Notes under the pieces: generated by a model
What the model was told of the DNA's origin: nothing
The model's input: the letters and a program-made list of their open reading frames with translations, nothing else
Databases searched by the model: none
NCBI RefSeq assembly: GCF_051622035.1
Contig: NC_135365.1
Location: 19,487,501 to 19,551,500 of the forward strand
DNA: 64,000 nt
Source: Arctopsyche grandis
Taxonomy: Eukaryota; Arthropoda; Insecta; Trichoptera; Hydropsychidae
Direction: 5' to 3'
Part shown: one piece after another, positions 42,945 through 54,733 of the stretch
Layout: each line of letters opens with the position of its first letter
Numbering within the stretch: position 1 is the stretch's first letter
Made by a program: the position numbers and the translations under genes

Positions 42945-43032
42945 CAGCAGTGTGACGTCCCCTTGCATCTCACTCTCGCACACGTAAGGCTGTACTATGA
43001 AAAAGCAGGGAGATTTCCACGGCACGCCACTG
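42945..43032. mobile_element. Very short hAT-like MITE
   Basis: The right end is the inverse of CAGTGGCGTGCCGTGG, a common hAT start; the left end is CAGCAGTGTGACG. Flanks ataagtat and atgagtat agree at 7 of 8. It is only 88 bp long. Confidence 0.5.
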
Positions 43033-45242
43033 ATGAGTATGTTTATGTGGTAGAATGAAAACGGCAGTCCACAGTTGAAGCGCCACAGGCTCGAGATAAA
43101 AACTTAAGATAAATACACTGAGAGAATCGAATGTTATATTGGTCAACCGAAATACCTCTTTCAGAACTTGATTGGCGGTTTATGTATAAAATTCTCGTGG
43201 TGCTTTTTTCCAATAAATTATCGGATTGTTTTTGAAAGTTTTTTTTCAGTGTAATTTATATACACATCGTATCATACTTTTTATATCCACGCTCCTTTAA
43301 AGTCGTTCTTTGCGTTTTATTTTTTTATATTTAAAAAATTACGAAGGATGGAAATCAATCGATTTATAAATTGTTCCCAAAACTTTTCTAAAAGGTAAAA
43401 TTTAATATTTTATTAGTCTGATAAAAGAACATTCCCCAAATAGATAGTAGACGATTATTTGCGATATTCTCACGCATCGTCCGCGTGCAAAGTTGCATCA
43501 CATGCAACATAAACAAACAGCATACGAGAGTTATTGCATATATGTATATAAATGCATGTGGTCTATTGTTCTTTAGAAATGTGTACGATCGCAAAAGGTC
43601 ATGTTATTATGTTCATTGTGCACACGTTTTCACATTGTGACCAAAATGTATTTTAACGTTTGCATCTTTAAGGCCGCGAAACTCGTTTAGGTTTGCAAGT
43701 GCTTATCAACCGAGTTCTCTCTCTCGGCTTTTATTATATATCGTAAATCATCTCGGGCGCTATGCGAATAATGTGCCTGAGTTTTACAGCGTTTCGCCCG
43801 CAACACCCCCTTCCTCCAACCCCGCCGGAGGATGCTGGAGGACCGGGGGAGGTCCCCGGGAAACAACCGCACCGGGCGTAAAACCGCGATCGTAAAAACT
43901 CCCCTCACCTGGCAAACACACCTATCCATCTATCCATCTCGTATAATATACGTACATAGAGCCGTGCCCATTTTGAAAAATTCACTTTAAATTAACTACG
44001 CAGATACACGCAACGTCTAATTAATTATACAAAACGTCCCGGTTCGAATTAGTGCGATTTTACGTCGGAATTATCAATGGCCGTGTAGCGCCATTTTCGC
44101 GCTTATCTCTGTTTACGCGTTGAATTTTAATTAAAATTGTAATTGTGCTCGCTTTTATTCCGAATTTTCATATCCGCGCGCGTCGTAAATTAATTTGAAT
44201 TGTTATTGTCTTTGTATAAATACATACGCGAGCGGTCAATACGTGTGAAATATTTAATGATAAAAAATTAATGCGGCAATATTTTTTTTAAAGCTTAATT
44301 ACCGTGTAAAACATGAGTGATCGTCTATATATTTAATTGATTGTTTAAAAATTACGAGCGTGCACACTATACAATTTACGGCGAAGAGATTTTTATTGGA
44401 CCTATCATAATCAATTAATAATAAGCATATCTATGAGTCGAGTGATAAAAACATTATTTAGGATTTTTTTCTTAAAATGTACAAGGAAACTCCATGAAGA
44501 ATATCAGGTTTGGCTTAAAATAAATTTAGATAAAAATATTCAATATTTTCTTGCGGTTTCCAACTCTGAAATAAATCAATTTGTTACGGCTTATTGAATT
44601 CATTTGATAAATTACTTGCTACGAGTTTAAAAAAATTATTCTCTTAAATGAAATCAACAGTCAACAGTCTAATTCAAGAATCTAGAACCAGAAATGACGT
44701 ATCCCGTGAGGAATGCTATTTTTTATTTACGTTGATTGCTATGCACTCCATTTATAATTCACAGACACTGGCAGTTTTTTTTTTAAATTTGCTATAAAAA
44801 TTGTGATCCCAATCGTGATTAATTAAGATTTATAAAATACACGATTGTGTCTTAAAAGTGATTTAAACTTACTGTTTCATTATTCAATTTGTTTATTTAG
44901 GAATGTATATAAATATTTCAAAAACGTGATTTTTTTAATAGAATGTTAAATTTAATATTATAAATGTTTTAAATTTAAAATATGTAATTTTTTGTCATTT
45001 ATTTGTACGCATGTAGGTTCATATTTAGATATATGTACATATATGCAATGCAAAGTAATTATTTATATAATGAAACGAAATTCATTTCACCATTACGATA
45101 GTTGAGTCGGAAATGAATTAACTATCTCTATAAAATTTAATCATTTAATTACATTGATTGCTATAATATTGCTCATTGTTATAATTATATTGGCACTTAC
45201 ATACGTATCTACATAAAATAGTATTATTTATACATAGGTTTA
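43033..45242. other. Gene-free stretch with a GC-richer island
   Basis: 43440-44400 is GC-richer and rich in CG pairs, with homeodomain-like taattaat and ttaattaa words and GTCGTAAA at 44182-44189. No supported gene. Confidence 0.35.
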
Positions 45243-45250
45243 CTTATAAC

Positions 45251-46522
45251 CAGGGCCGACGGGAGGGGGGAAAGGGTATGCAAATAACCCCAGTCCCGGC
45301 TTTCGAAGGGGGCCCAGCCCTCCCCTGCAAATCATATGTACATTTTTAGCAAAAGTATAAAAGTATTATTTGGCCTTCATACTCTTAGGGTTTTTTGGAC
45401 ACTAAGCAAAATGGTATAACTGTTTTCAAGTTACGGATTTCACCTACTTATGGCATAATAAAATTTAGGGAAAGATATGTTCTGGTGTTCAGAATGGTCA
45501 GTTCCCTCGTCACAATATCCAAAACAAATTAGATCTTGGCCGATTCAAGCAGGTAACAAGCGAACAGTTAAAAGTACGAAATTAGTGCATTTTACATCGA
45601 TAAAAAAGATAAAATCTTTCACAGTTACCTATTTGCACATTTGCTATGAAACTTTTAACTTGCTATGAAAATTGCAAATTTGATGCACGTGCTATTCCTA
45701 GAATAGTTCAACAGAAATATACTAATAAATGATTGACTTTAATCGTTAAAAGTATCCGTTTGTCTTGTCAAACATGTTAAAATTTTGCTGTATAATTGCG
45801 AACGGTAGACTGAATTTAGAATATTTTAAATCAAAGTTAGTTTTGAAATTAATAATATTAGTCGTTTACGAATTAATTTTTATTATATTAAACTGCTTTC
45901 TATGTTGATTATTTTAACCCATAATGAACATGTATCAATCTGAATTATGGGTAAAAGTCTGAATTCACGACTGGGCAGACCCTCTAGGCTCGGAAGCGAG
46001 GCTCGATCGACCCGCTCCTTCCTGTGATTGGTTGCTCTTTGCAGCTACTCTAGTATTGCCGTGCCCTGAATTAAATCGACTTTTATCTGATGAATTACTC
46101 CGACATACATATACTGCCTAGTTCGCAAATAATTTCGGACGGTTGGGCAGAGTTGATATTTTACGGTTTTATTATGTTATATGTTTAATTTTTATTTCAT
46201 GTATGACAGCATTATTTTTTTTAAATTAAACTATTTTTTAACGTGTGTATACAAATGTTTTAATTATTTAATTTTTAATTTTTTGTGTTGTTATAGTTTA
46301 TTGTTGTATTTAATTAATTTCATTTTTTTCACTGTATTGTATTTATGTATATAAATTAATATGAAATATATTTTTAATAATTAGCGACGATATTAATTGA
46401 AATACACACGTCACTTTTTTTTTTACATATTTTGAAATTTTTTTTTTTACTAAAATTGGTCAACGGGGGCCTTCGGTTTTTCAAATTTGCACCGGGGCCC
46501 GGATTTTCTCTCTATGACCCTG
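45251..46522. mobile_element. hAT-like element with perfect 8-bp duplication
   Basis: cttataac flanks it at 45243-45250 and 46523-46530. Ends start CAGGG on both strands and are followed by G/C-rich runs (gggggcccagccc on the left, accggggcccgg on the right). It is 1272 bp, without transposase. Confidence 0.8.
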
Positions 46523-46918
46523 CTTATAACACGTGAGACTGAATAATAAACTTATATATAAGTAGGTACTCGATCGGATATTTTTGCTTCTTTTGTGCGT
46601 TATATGTGAATTTTAACGTCTGTACGATAGAAAACGTTATGTTACGATCGTCCAAGATTGTAAATATCGTATATAGGTATAATTTATGTTTTCGTGCCAA
46701 AAACAAAAAAAAATTGCACTTTTTATTCGATTCATTCACGACTTACGAGTAGCCTTACAAAATATCTGTGAAATTTTAAATTTCACTTTTATATGCTTAC
46801 TAGCTGAACCCGGCTTGCGTTGCCATGCCACAATAACTGCTGCAATTCCCGTTACCGTTCTCATTCCCATTCCCGTTCCCGATTTTATTTTACCAATCAA
46901 GTGGAAATGTCTGGAAAT

Positions 46919-46970
46919 GACATGTAACGAAAATTTAAGGCGGTGCTGCCTTAAATTTTCGTTACATGTC
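46919..46970. repeat. Perfect 23-bp inverted repeat
   Basis: gacatgtaacgaaaatttaa... (46919-46941), a 6-nt loop, then the exact complement (46948-46970). It lies within the Helitron-like element. Confidence 0.85.
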
Positions 46971-47836
46971 AAATTAAAATAAATAGATACAATGTAACCT
47001 TTAATATTTGCACTCACGGAAATACATGTCTGCCAATACTCATCCCATAGCTTCGCCAGAATATGCAGAATTTGCGGTAGCGATAAAATAATTTTCTCTT
47101 GTCAACGCACTGTGATCGAATGACAAAATGGTCGTTTTGCCTAGTGACCTGATGTCTTTCGCCAATAGTGTCATAAATGAACCTTCAAAATCTCCTTTGT
47201 GGTGTGTACTTTTACGAAGCGTCTTGTTAATTTAGTTTTAGCTTGTTCTGCTACAGCTTCCCGGACAATGCATACAACAAATTCTGAAAATTCCATCGTA
47301 ATCGGTTGAATGTTTTAGGAGCCTTTTTTTATTTAAATGTATAAAATGGTAGTTTCCTACTTTACCTATCAATAAAAACACTGGTAATGCAAATGTCCCT
47401 TTGTTTTTGTATTTATTAATTTTTTCGCTTTCCGTTTGTTAAGGCTTTCGATTGCATTGCCCGCGACCTAATACGAATTTGATTTCTTCAGTTGGCAGAC
47501 GTGGTGTTTCAAATAATGGTTGGAGTTGGCTGATTTGCATATCGCGTTTCAAGTGATGGATGGAGATCAAACAACGTCTTTTCAAAGTCGTGTAGTCAAA
47601 AACCAACTGGTTGCCGTGATTGTCAACAAACAAATTTCCTTGAAAATAATGCTTCATACTTTCGCGTCGACAATACGAATGACGAATTGTAATTACGAAT
47701 ATTATTATTAAGAGGTATTTTCCCGTTTTTTTTTCACAGTAATCTTCCCGGACATACATACAACAAATCCTGAAAGTTTCATCGTAATCGGTCTTAAGAG
47801 CCTATTCAAGACAGACAGACAGACAGACAGACATTG

Positions 47837-47837
<1 letters not shown>

Positions 47838-47923
<86 letters not shown>
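47838..47923. repeat. (TA)n microsatellite at a Helitron 5' end
   Basis: About 85 bp of TA between the (CAGA)n run and the hAT insertion. Confidence 0.95.
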
Positions 47924-47925
<2 letters not shown>

Positions 47926-47927
<2 letters not shown>

Positions 47928-49234
47928 GTGGCGGACTGGCAATACAAGCGAACATGCCCGATGGCATGTGGGCCCCACTATCTGTTAGAAAATATGGGCC
48001 CTCAGTAAAATTAAATAACTTTTTAACTATTTATAGGATATTGCAACTTTGGGACCTAAAGTTTGGGTATTTCAACAAAACAAATTTCTTACGATATACA
48101 CAAACAACTAATACCTGCTTTAACAGCCCAAGGATCGGTTAACTTTTTTTATTAGGCTCGAAATGTAAGTTTCAACATTTGCGTGGGCCCTTTTGCCGGG
48201 CCCATTTCCAACGTCAATATTATGTATATACCAATACCTATGTAACAACTAACTACTGAAATAAAAATGGGAATAAACAAATTTTCGTGAAAAATATAAA
48301 CATAATTGCTTAAAACAATTTTGATAGGACGATTCATCATCAACCAGCGATTTAAATTTACTTCATACTTTAAAAATAACATTTGATTATACTTCGATGA
48401 TATAGTAAGATTTAAATACACAATTTTAAACAGTTTCCGAATATAAAATCTATTCCTAATTTAGACACATCCATGTAAATAGAAATATAGGATAGGGGCC
48501 CCCTCCCCAAAATCCCGATTTTCGATTAACATTCATTGAAAATATTATGCATTTTTTTCAGGGACGTAATTTGGGGGGGCCATAGGGGGGCACTCGCCCC
48601 TCTAAACTAAGGAATAGTGTGAATTTAGAAAATATTATGAATTTAATGATTAATGAGATACTACGGATCTATGAATGCTACGTTTATTTTTTATGTATGT
48701 TACTTTTGGGTAACTAATAAAATAATCGCTGCTATGTGCTTTGAAGAGAAACAAAACAAAACTTTATCTATTGTTATTACGTACATGTACATAGATAAAG
48801 TGAAAAGACAGTTAGTAGAAATAAAGTTAATTGATAGTTTTTTGATGACTCAGTTTGATGGTCGATTAATGTTGACCATGTGAAGATTTGTGGAAAAAAA
48901 TTTTCGTCTGCGGCGCTTTTTTCTCTTTACATAATATTTTAATATAATTACTTTTTCAAAAATAAGCTTATTTTTTTCATATTTTATAACTCAATAAGGT
49001 GTATACAAAGAATATTTTCCATTTTTATTCCGATATAAAAAAGATTTTTTGAAAAAAAATTCAATTTGACCAATTTTTACCTGCCCCCCCAAGAAAAAGC
49101 TGAAATGACGTCCCTGACGTGGTGGAAAGAAGAAAATTTTGTTATATGGGGGGGACGACGACAAATTTTTTTAACCCTGGAGGGGCCCCCTTTGACTCCT
49201 GGCATGCACTGATTTCAGTCCCAGTCCGCCACTG
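47926..49234. mobile_element. hAT-like element with perfect termini and 8-bp duplication
   Basis: CAGTGGCGGACTGG occurs at both ends, inverted and identical over 14 bp. tatataga flanks it at 47918-47925 and 49235-49242. The interior is rich in gggcccc words near both ends. A second hAT-type sequence (48559-49116) lies inside. Confidence 0.85.
48559..49116. mobile_element. Nested hAT-type element
   Basis: Ends are CAGGGACGTAATTT and the inverse of CAGGGACGTCATTT, followed inward by G- and C-runs. Flanking octamers do not match, so it may be older than its host or recombined. Confidence 0.55.
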
Positions 49235-49242
49235 TATATAGA

Positions 49243-52200
49243 TACGACAACAGTCAACAAACGGCTTTATTTTAATAAAAACTTGGATATAATATAAGAA
49301 CTTATGGAGAAAATTCGTGCGTAGTCGTGACACGCAAACGCTTCTTAATTAATTGGTGAATTGTGAAAATTCATTATAACGCTAATTACACTCCGCCCGC
49401 ATATAATTTACAGTGTTAGATAGTTAAAAATTTAATTAATGCCATGAGAATTTGACAAATAAATTACGAGCGTGTAACAACAACGCGCATGCATTTCGAT
49501 TTGAGTGAGAAATATAAAAATGCAAGCGGTGCGTTTTTGCAGTGCACAATTTTCAACTTTTATGATTATTACGTGTTCCGAAAAATACAAAAAAAAAAAT
49601 GAAAAACAAACAAACGAACTGAATAACGACCGGAAATAAAAGCGCAAAGTCGTTTAGCATGTCGGCGCGTACGCGCGCACTCGTTATTGCGATTTTTAAC
49701 GTGCGTTCAATGAAATCTTCTGTCTAAAGCAAATCCGAAGGGACTTTGTCCGGATGAGGGACGACCCTCAGAGGCGGAAGAGTGTGCCGCTGAAAGCTTT
49801 TACGTTTATTAAAGAAGTTCCATCATTATTCGCATTAATGTAAGAATCTTAACGACGTCCCGAGAATTTCGGCCCCGCGCCTCCTACTATGGGCGTTTAT
49901 TGCCTATCTAGCTTTATTGGCCATTTTATGTGGCTGCCGTGCGAAGACTTAAAAAGTATTCCCTTTTATATGCAGCCAATGCTGATGCCGTAAACTCCGA
50001 TGAAAGGAAAAGTCATACGAGTTGGCGATCAGCACTAGTAGAAGTGCCATTACTGAACTTCGAGCAGAGAGAATTTCAAATCGAACCAAAGCATATTAAG
50101 AAGAGTTTAATTATAAATTAAATAACAATTGGAAAACCAATTAGCCACTTTGATTTGAAATGAGTTATTTAGATTGATTTCGTCCGATCGATTCGATTCG
50201 TAAGTACTTATTCGTAAATGGTAGAAGACGCTTTCTTGAAATTTTACAATATTCGCTCAATCCGATCTTATGGCGCCTGACTTGATTCATAGTACGTATT
50301 TTATTTTTTAATTACTTAATTGATCATCATAAATTTATGTATGGTTTTTTGCTTTGATGACGACGATAATTGATTTGTACTAATTGTACCAATGATCTTA
50401 GAATGAATTGAGCTCAATTCATCAATTGTCTATCCGCTGCTTACCTTCATAAAATAGAAATAAAATGATCTATATAGCATGGATATATAGATATAATAAT
50501 AGATTTAATAGTTGTCTATAGATATAATAATATATTTTTGAAACTTTTGTGTCAGAAACAGATTAAACTTAATGATTTTACTTTCACTTTTAATAAAATC
50601 ATTTTCAAAATAGACTTTTAAAAATAAAGTTTTATGAGATTTAATTGCAATTCTAAATCTACACGTTTCTTGAAAAAGCCATTTTGCAATTAAAGTAAAC
50701 ATATTATAATTAGAAATTCTAAATTGTGGTTTGAAATGTATCATTTTTTGATTATTTATAAATAATCTAAAAATATCTGTCTATTTCTCTATCCATTTTT
50801 CGAAATAGACAGCAAAAACATTTTTAAATTTTGAATAAACAATTAGTTTTTCACTCGACCGCCATTTAATTTTCTTCCATTGGTATTCTTCTACTTAATT
50901 GCTTCAGGTACGCCGGATACTTTATGGTTCAAAAGCACTAATTCCTTATTATTGCTTGTTCCGTTTAGTAAGCTTGTGCCGACTGTTTGCGTCTTAAAGC
51001 TAATTACAATTACCATCTCGCTCGACGCTTGCGCCGATCGCAATCTGTCATCTGACATGCATATCAATCCACCATAAAATAAATTACCAATTATCATACA
51101 AAAAATTCGCACATAAATAAAGAGACTTCAATAGATAACTGTGCTTGTGCGTATGTCTACATTTAAGTATATTGTTGTGTACCTATAGATATATAAGTAT
51201 ATATGTACATATATTTTTGCCAATTTTATGTAACACGCTTTGGGTAGTAAAATGTAAAATGTCGCCCCATAAACACTTTACAACGGGGCGATACAAGTCA
51301 AATATTAAAAGGGAACGCAACGTCACCTCTGGCAGGTGAATCCCGTATTACATATACATATATTGTATACTCTGGACGTGTACAAATTTATGTGCGAATT
51401 TATTCGTTAATTGACATTTTTTTCTATTGGTAACTGTCTATATGTTTGAAGTTCGTCCGCGATCATGACAGTTTTTCTTTCAAATATCAATTTTGATTCT
51501 CAGAATGTTGTACATACATAAATTGAACGTAGGAAGTGTTGCACAAGCGTAACTAAATGTAAATGATTCAATATTCAAAAGGGTTTTTTCTTCAGTGTTC
51601 TGTTTACAAGGAACGCGTCTAGTGAAAAGTGAAACTCGCTATTTATGTAAAGCTTCAGTGTTTCGTTTTTTTTGGCTTCGTCGGCAAAAGGATGCTATTG
51701 TAATCTTTTAACCCAGTTTTACATGTTTATGGTGGGTGCGCGTAGGAAGCTTTTGTTTTTGGTGCGTATGCAAAACCTTTTCGGGAATGCCGTCGATTGT
51801 TTGTTTTTATCACGTTTTTTTTCTTTTACGAGACTTCTGGCGCGAAACGGTGCCAGACTTGTTCTAGGAATATGGAAAAAATATATATGAGGGTAAACAA
51901 AATAGAATAGGGATTTGAATAATAAACAATGGCTACCGGTGAATGGGGTAAACTTGGGTTGTATTTCACTATTATCTATATATGTTCGTTTTTTTTTGTC
52001 TATGTATGTGTATCGAATTATGTTTATATTCTTTATTAATTTTTTGAAAACAAGACATATGTACATATTTATGTATCAAAAATTGCCTACAGTCAAGTGT
52101 TACTTTCTCAGCTTTTTTTTGTTCATAGGAAATTAATTAAAATATAATAAAAAATGGAAAACTATTTTTCGGTGTTTTTTCGATATATTTTTATCTTCTA

Positions 52201-52420
52201 GGAGGGATAAGATAAGTAAAACAGAATTAGTAAAGAATTGATAAGTAGGAAAAACATAACATTTGTATGGTTTCAGAATTTTATCAAGTCGCTATTTTTT
52301 TATACATATTGAATATGTAAAGTAATATACAAAGAATAATTTAGATTTTTTAAATATTTAAAACGACTACATAATTTTATAATAAAATAAATGTCACATT
52401 ATATGGATAATGTGCATATA
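49243..52420. other. Gene-free stretch with a GC-richer island
   Basis: 49310-50140 is GC-richer (gtcggcgcgtacgcgcgcac near 49662). No supported ORF. Confidence 0.35.
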
Positions 52421-52487
52421 TGAGCCGTTATATTTGAAAGTTGTGAACCAATTTTCAGTTCGAAAAACATTATATCAAATATAATGA
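52421..52487. mobile_element. Remnant of MITE family M1
   Basis: TA then TGAGCCGTTATATTTGAAAG, the family terminus, followed by a fragment of the right arm (aaccaattttcagttc) and a decayed end. Confidence 0.5.
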
Positions 52488-54203
52488 TTTTATTTATTTA
52501 TTAAAAAAAAGTTTCGGAATTACGACAGTGAAAAAAGATGAAGAAGAAAGGCATTAAATAGTGGTAGATATGGTATATATGTATGTACATGCATATGTAC
52601 CTATTACTAAGAAGAATGATAAAACAATAGAAATTTGAAGCAAGAAAACAAAAAGGATCGATATGAGGGGAAGTATTCTTAAAAGAAGATCAAGATCTTT
52701 AGAAAAAGGATTTACAGGAATAGTTGGTAGAACAGGGATTGATGTGAAATAATGAAGAATTTCGGAGAGATCTGATTGAACATTGGAATAGTATATTACT
52801 TTTTATATAAAAATAAATTATAAAACTATTATTATTTTCCATATACATACAGGTATGTTCTTGTTTATAAGTTGTACATTTTCCATTTATTTCTTATGAT
52901 TACTTGTTCATCATAAATTAATAAAAAAATATCTATATAAATGATTTTAACAGGCTCAATAGCTGTCTTTGGTTGTGATTGAAGTAGTAGCAATTGTAAA
53001 CGCAACGAAATTGCTTAACATCCGTTTATAACAGAAGTGAAGTACTTATAGCCCCATTTTTCTTTTAATCCCATCATTAAATTCAATTCGAGATTTCGAT
53101 TCGGACAATTTAAAATAAATAAACGACGGCGCGGCCGTAATGCGCGCTGGCCGTCGGCTTGCACGCGTCTTTTATTACGATCCAAGAAGATGTCCGATTG
53201 ATTCGATACAAAGAAATATACGGGCTTCAATTTGAAATGATCGTCTTTCTTAGGGAACGAGAAGGATGTCTATCGACATGAATGCACAATTCGTGATCTG
53301 AAATGGCGGCGATCAGGTCACAAAATGGACGACGAACGGGGCGGCTGGCTCTCGAATAACGAGATATGTTATCCGCTCTCGCAGAGGCGGAGATGCCGAA
53401 TAAATATCAACTGTCACTGAATTATGTGAGACAGGGGTCGGCAGTTGGTCGGCGGTCTTTTTTATTTTTTTACTTTTTTCTTCGTTCAGTTTGGACGGAA
53501 AACCGGTCAAAAAAACTCATTTGTTATTCCGTGGAGCGGACGAGGAAAAAAAGGTCGAATTCGAAACGTAGGTACATACATATCTTGTCGGGTAGCATTA
53601 TACAAATGTGCATTTATTTTTAATTGGTCAATTATTTATTATCATAGCGTATATGATTGTCATTATCTATTAATTAAAATTTATTCATTTAAAGAATAAT
53701 TATTTCACTGAGTGCTTATTGATAAAAAATATAATTCCCGTTAGATTCATTCTTATACTTTTCATATAAAATAAAATTAATATGAATCTAGCTTGACTAA
53801 TAATTACAGTTTATGTATACGAGTATCTGTGCATCGACGAATATTTTATGATATTTTTATATAATGCTTTTAAGCAAATATACTGAATTAATATATTTTT
53901 ATCAAAAAAGTATCGCAGCGTATCGTTTAAAATTGATTTTTATCATTATATAATTCGGAATTTATAATATAATAAATATAAGATATAATTAACACAATTA
54001 TAGTGCAGTTTTCACTAAGCAGTTAATAAATACGTTGAGATAAAGTGTGAAAAATAGGAATAGAAGAATTCGTGTGAAATTTTTCTGATTGTATTCATTA
54101 TACATATATTTGATGAATACAATCCGAAAATGATGAATTCAATGATTAAAATGTATTGACTGTATATTATGTAGTGACTTGAATACATATGTATAAGTAT
54201 ATA
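52488..54203. other. Gene-free stretch with a GC-richer island
   Basis: 53090-53560 is GC-richer (ggcgcggccgtaatgcgcgc). Nothing else recognised. Confidence 0.35.
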
Positions 54204-54378
54204 AAGGGTTTTTTTTTTAAAAAAGGTGCCGGAGCTCATTTATTGTCAAGTTTTTATTGGAAAAGATTATATAAAAATCATATCATATAGAATATTCGTG
54301 TGAAATATAGAAAATGCTGAGACAAAAGGGTGCCGGAACGCCGTTCCACCGCGTTATATGGAAAAAAAAGCCCCGAGC
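54204..54378. repeat. Possible hAT-like short repeat
   Basis: It runs from gggttttttttttaaaaaag to aaaaaaaagcccc, an inverted-repeat-like pair, with gtgccggagctc and gtgccggaacgccgttcc inside. No duplicated flank seen. Confidence 0.35.
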
Positions 54379-54512
54379 ATATGTATATACAATATTAACA
54401 AATTTCAATTCAATACATTTTTGAAACAGATATAAATACGATTCTACAGATTAATTTTCCTTCATACACTTTTGACGTCACACCGTGTGTTAAATTGGCA
54501 TTTTATTTTAAA

Positions 54513-54733
54513 ACTATTGTTTTTTTACCCGGCGTCGTTCGGTATTTGTAATATAAACCGCTTAAACATGACCAATCTGATAGTAAACATTTTAATAAAT
54601 TTATCAGAACAGTTTTATTTTACTTAAATTTAGTTGAATATTCATTTGTTTTTTTTATTAAATTGAACGTCACGGAATCTATGACCCAAACAAACTTACA
54701 TACATACAAAGTCTCTTTCGAAATTATATTAGA
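54513..54733 (-). mobile_element. Non-autonomous Helitron, family H1 (degenerate)
   Basis: On the minus strand it starts TCTAATATAATTTCGAAAG after an A, and ends with gaacgacgccgggtaaaa; the final CTAG has decayed. Confidence 0.6.

Larger units (their letters stand above)
46800..47925 (-). mobile_element. Helitron-like element, minus orientation
   Basis: On the minus strand the 3' end reads gccgggttcagCTAG followed by T, and the 5' end TCTATATATA preceded by A (that A is on the far side of the inserted hAT). Inside are two diverged copies of a stretch reading acaacaaattctgaaa...tcatcgtaatcggt (about 47273 and 47762), (CAGA)n at 47813-47832, a (TA)n array, and the inverted repeat at 46919-46970. 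A minus-strand frame of 106 codons (47439-47759) has no recognised domain. Confidence 0.55.

Noticed and set aside
46686..47017. Overlapping frames of 98 and 93 codons on both strands
   Set aside because: They run through the perfect inverted repeat and Helitron terminus, so the similar peptides on both strands come from the palindrome.
47813..47832. A CRISPR-like array of short repeats
   Set aside because: It is simple (CAGA)n without spacers in eukaryotic repeat DNA.
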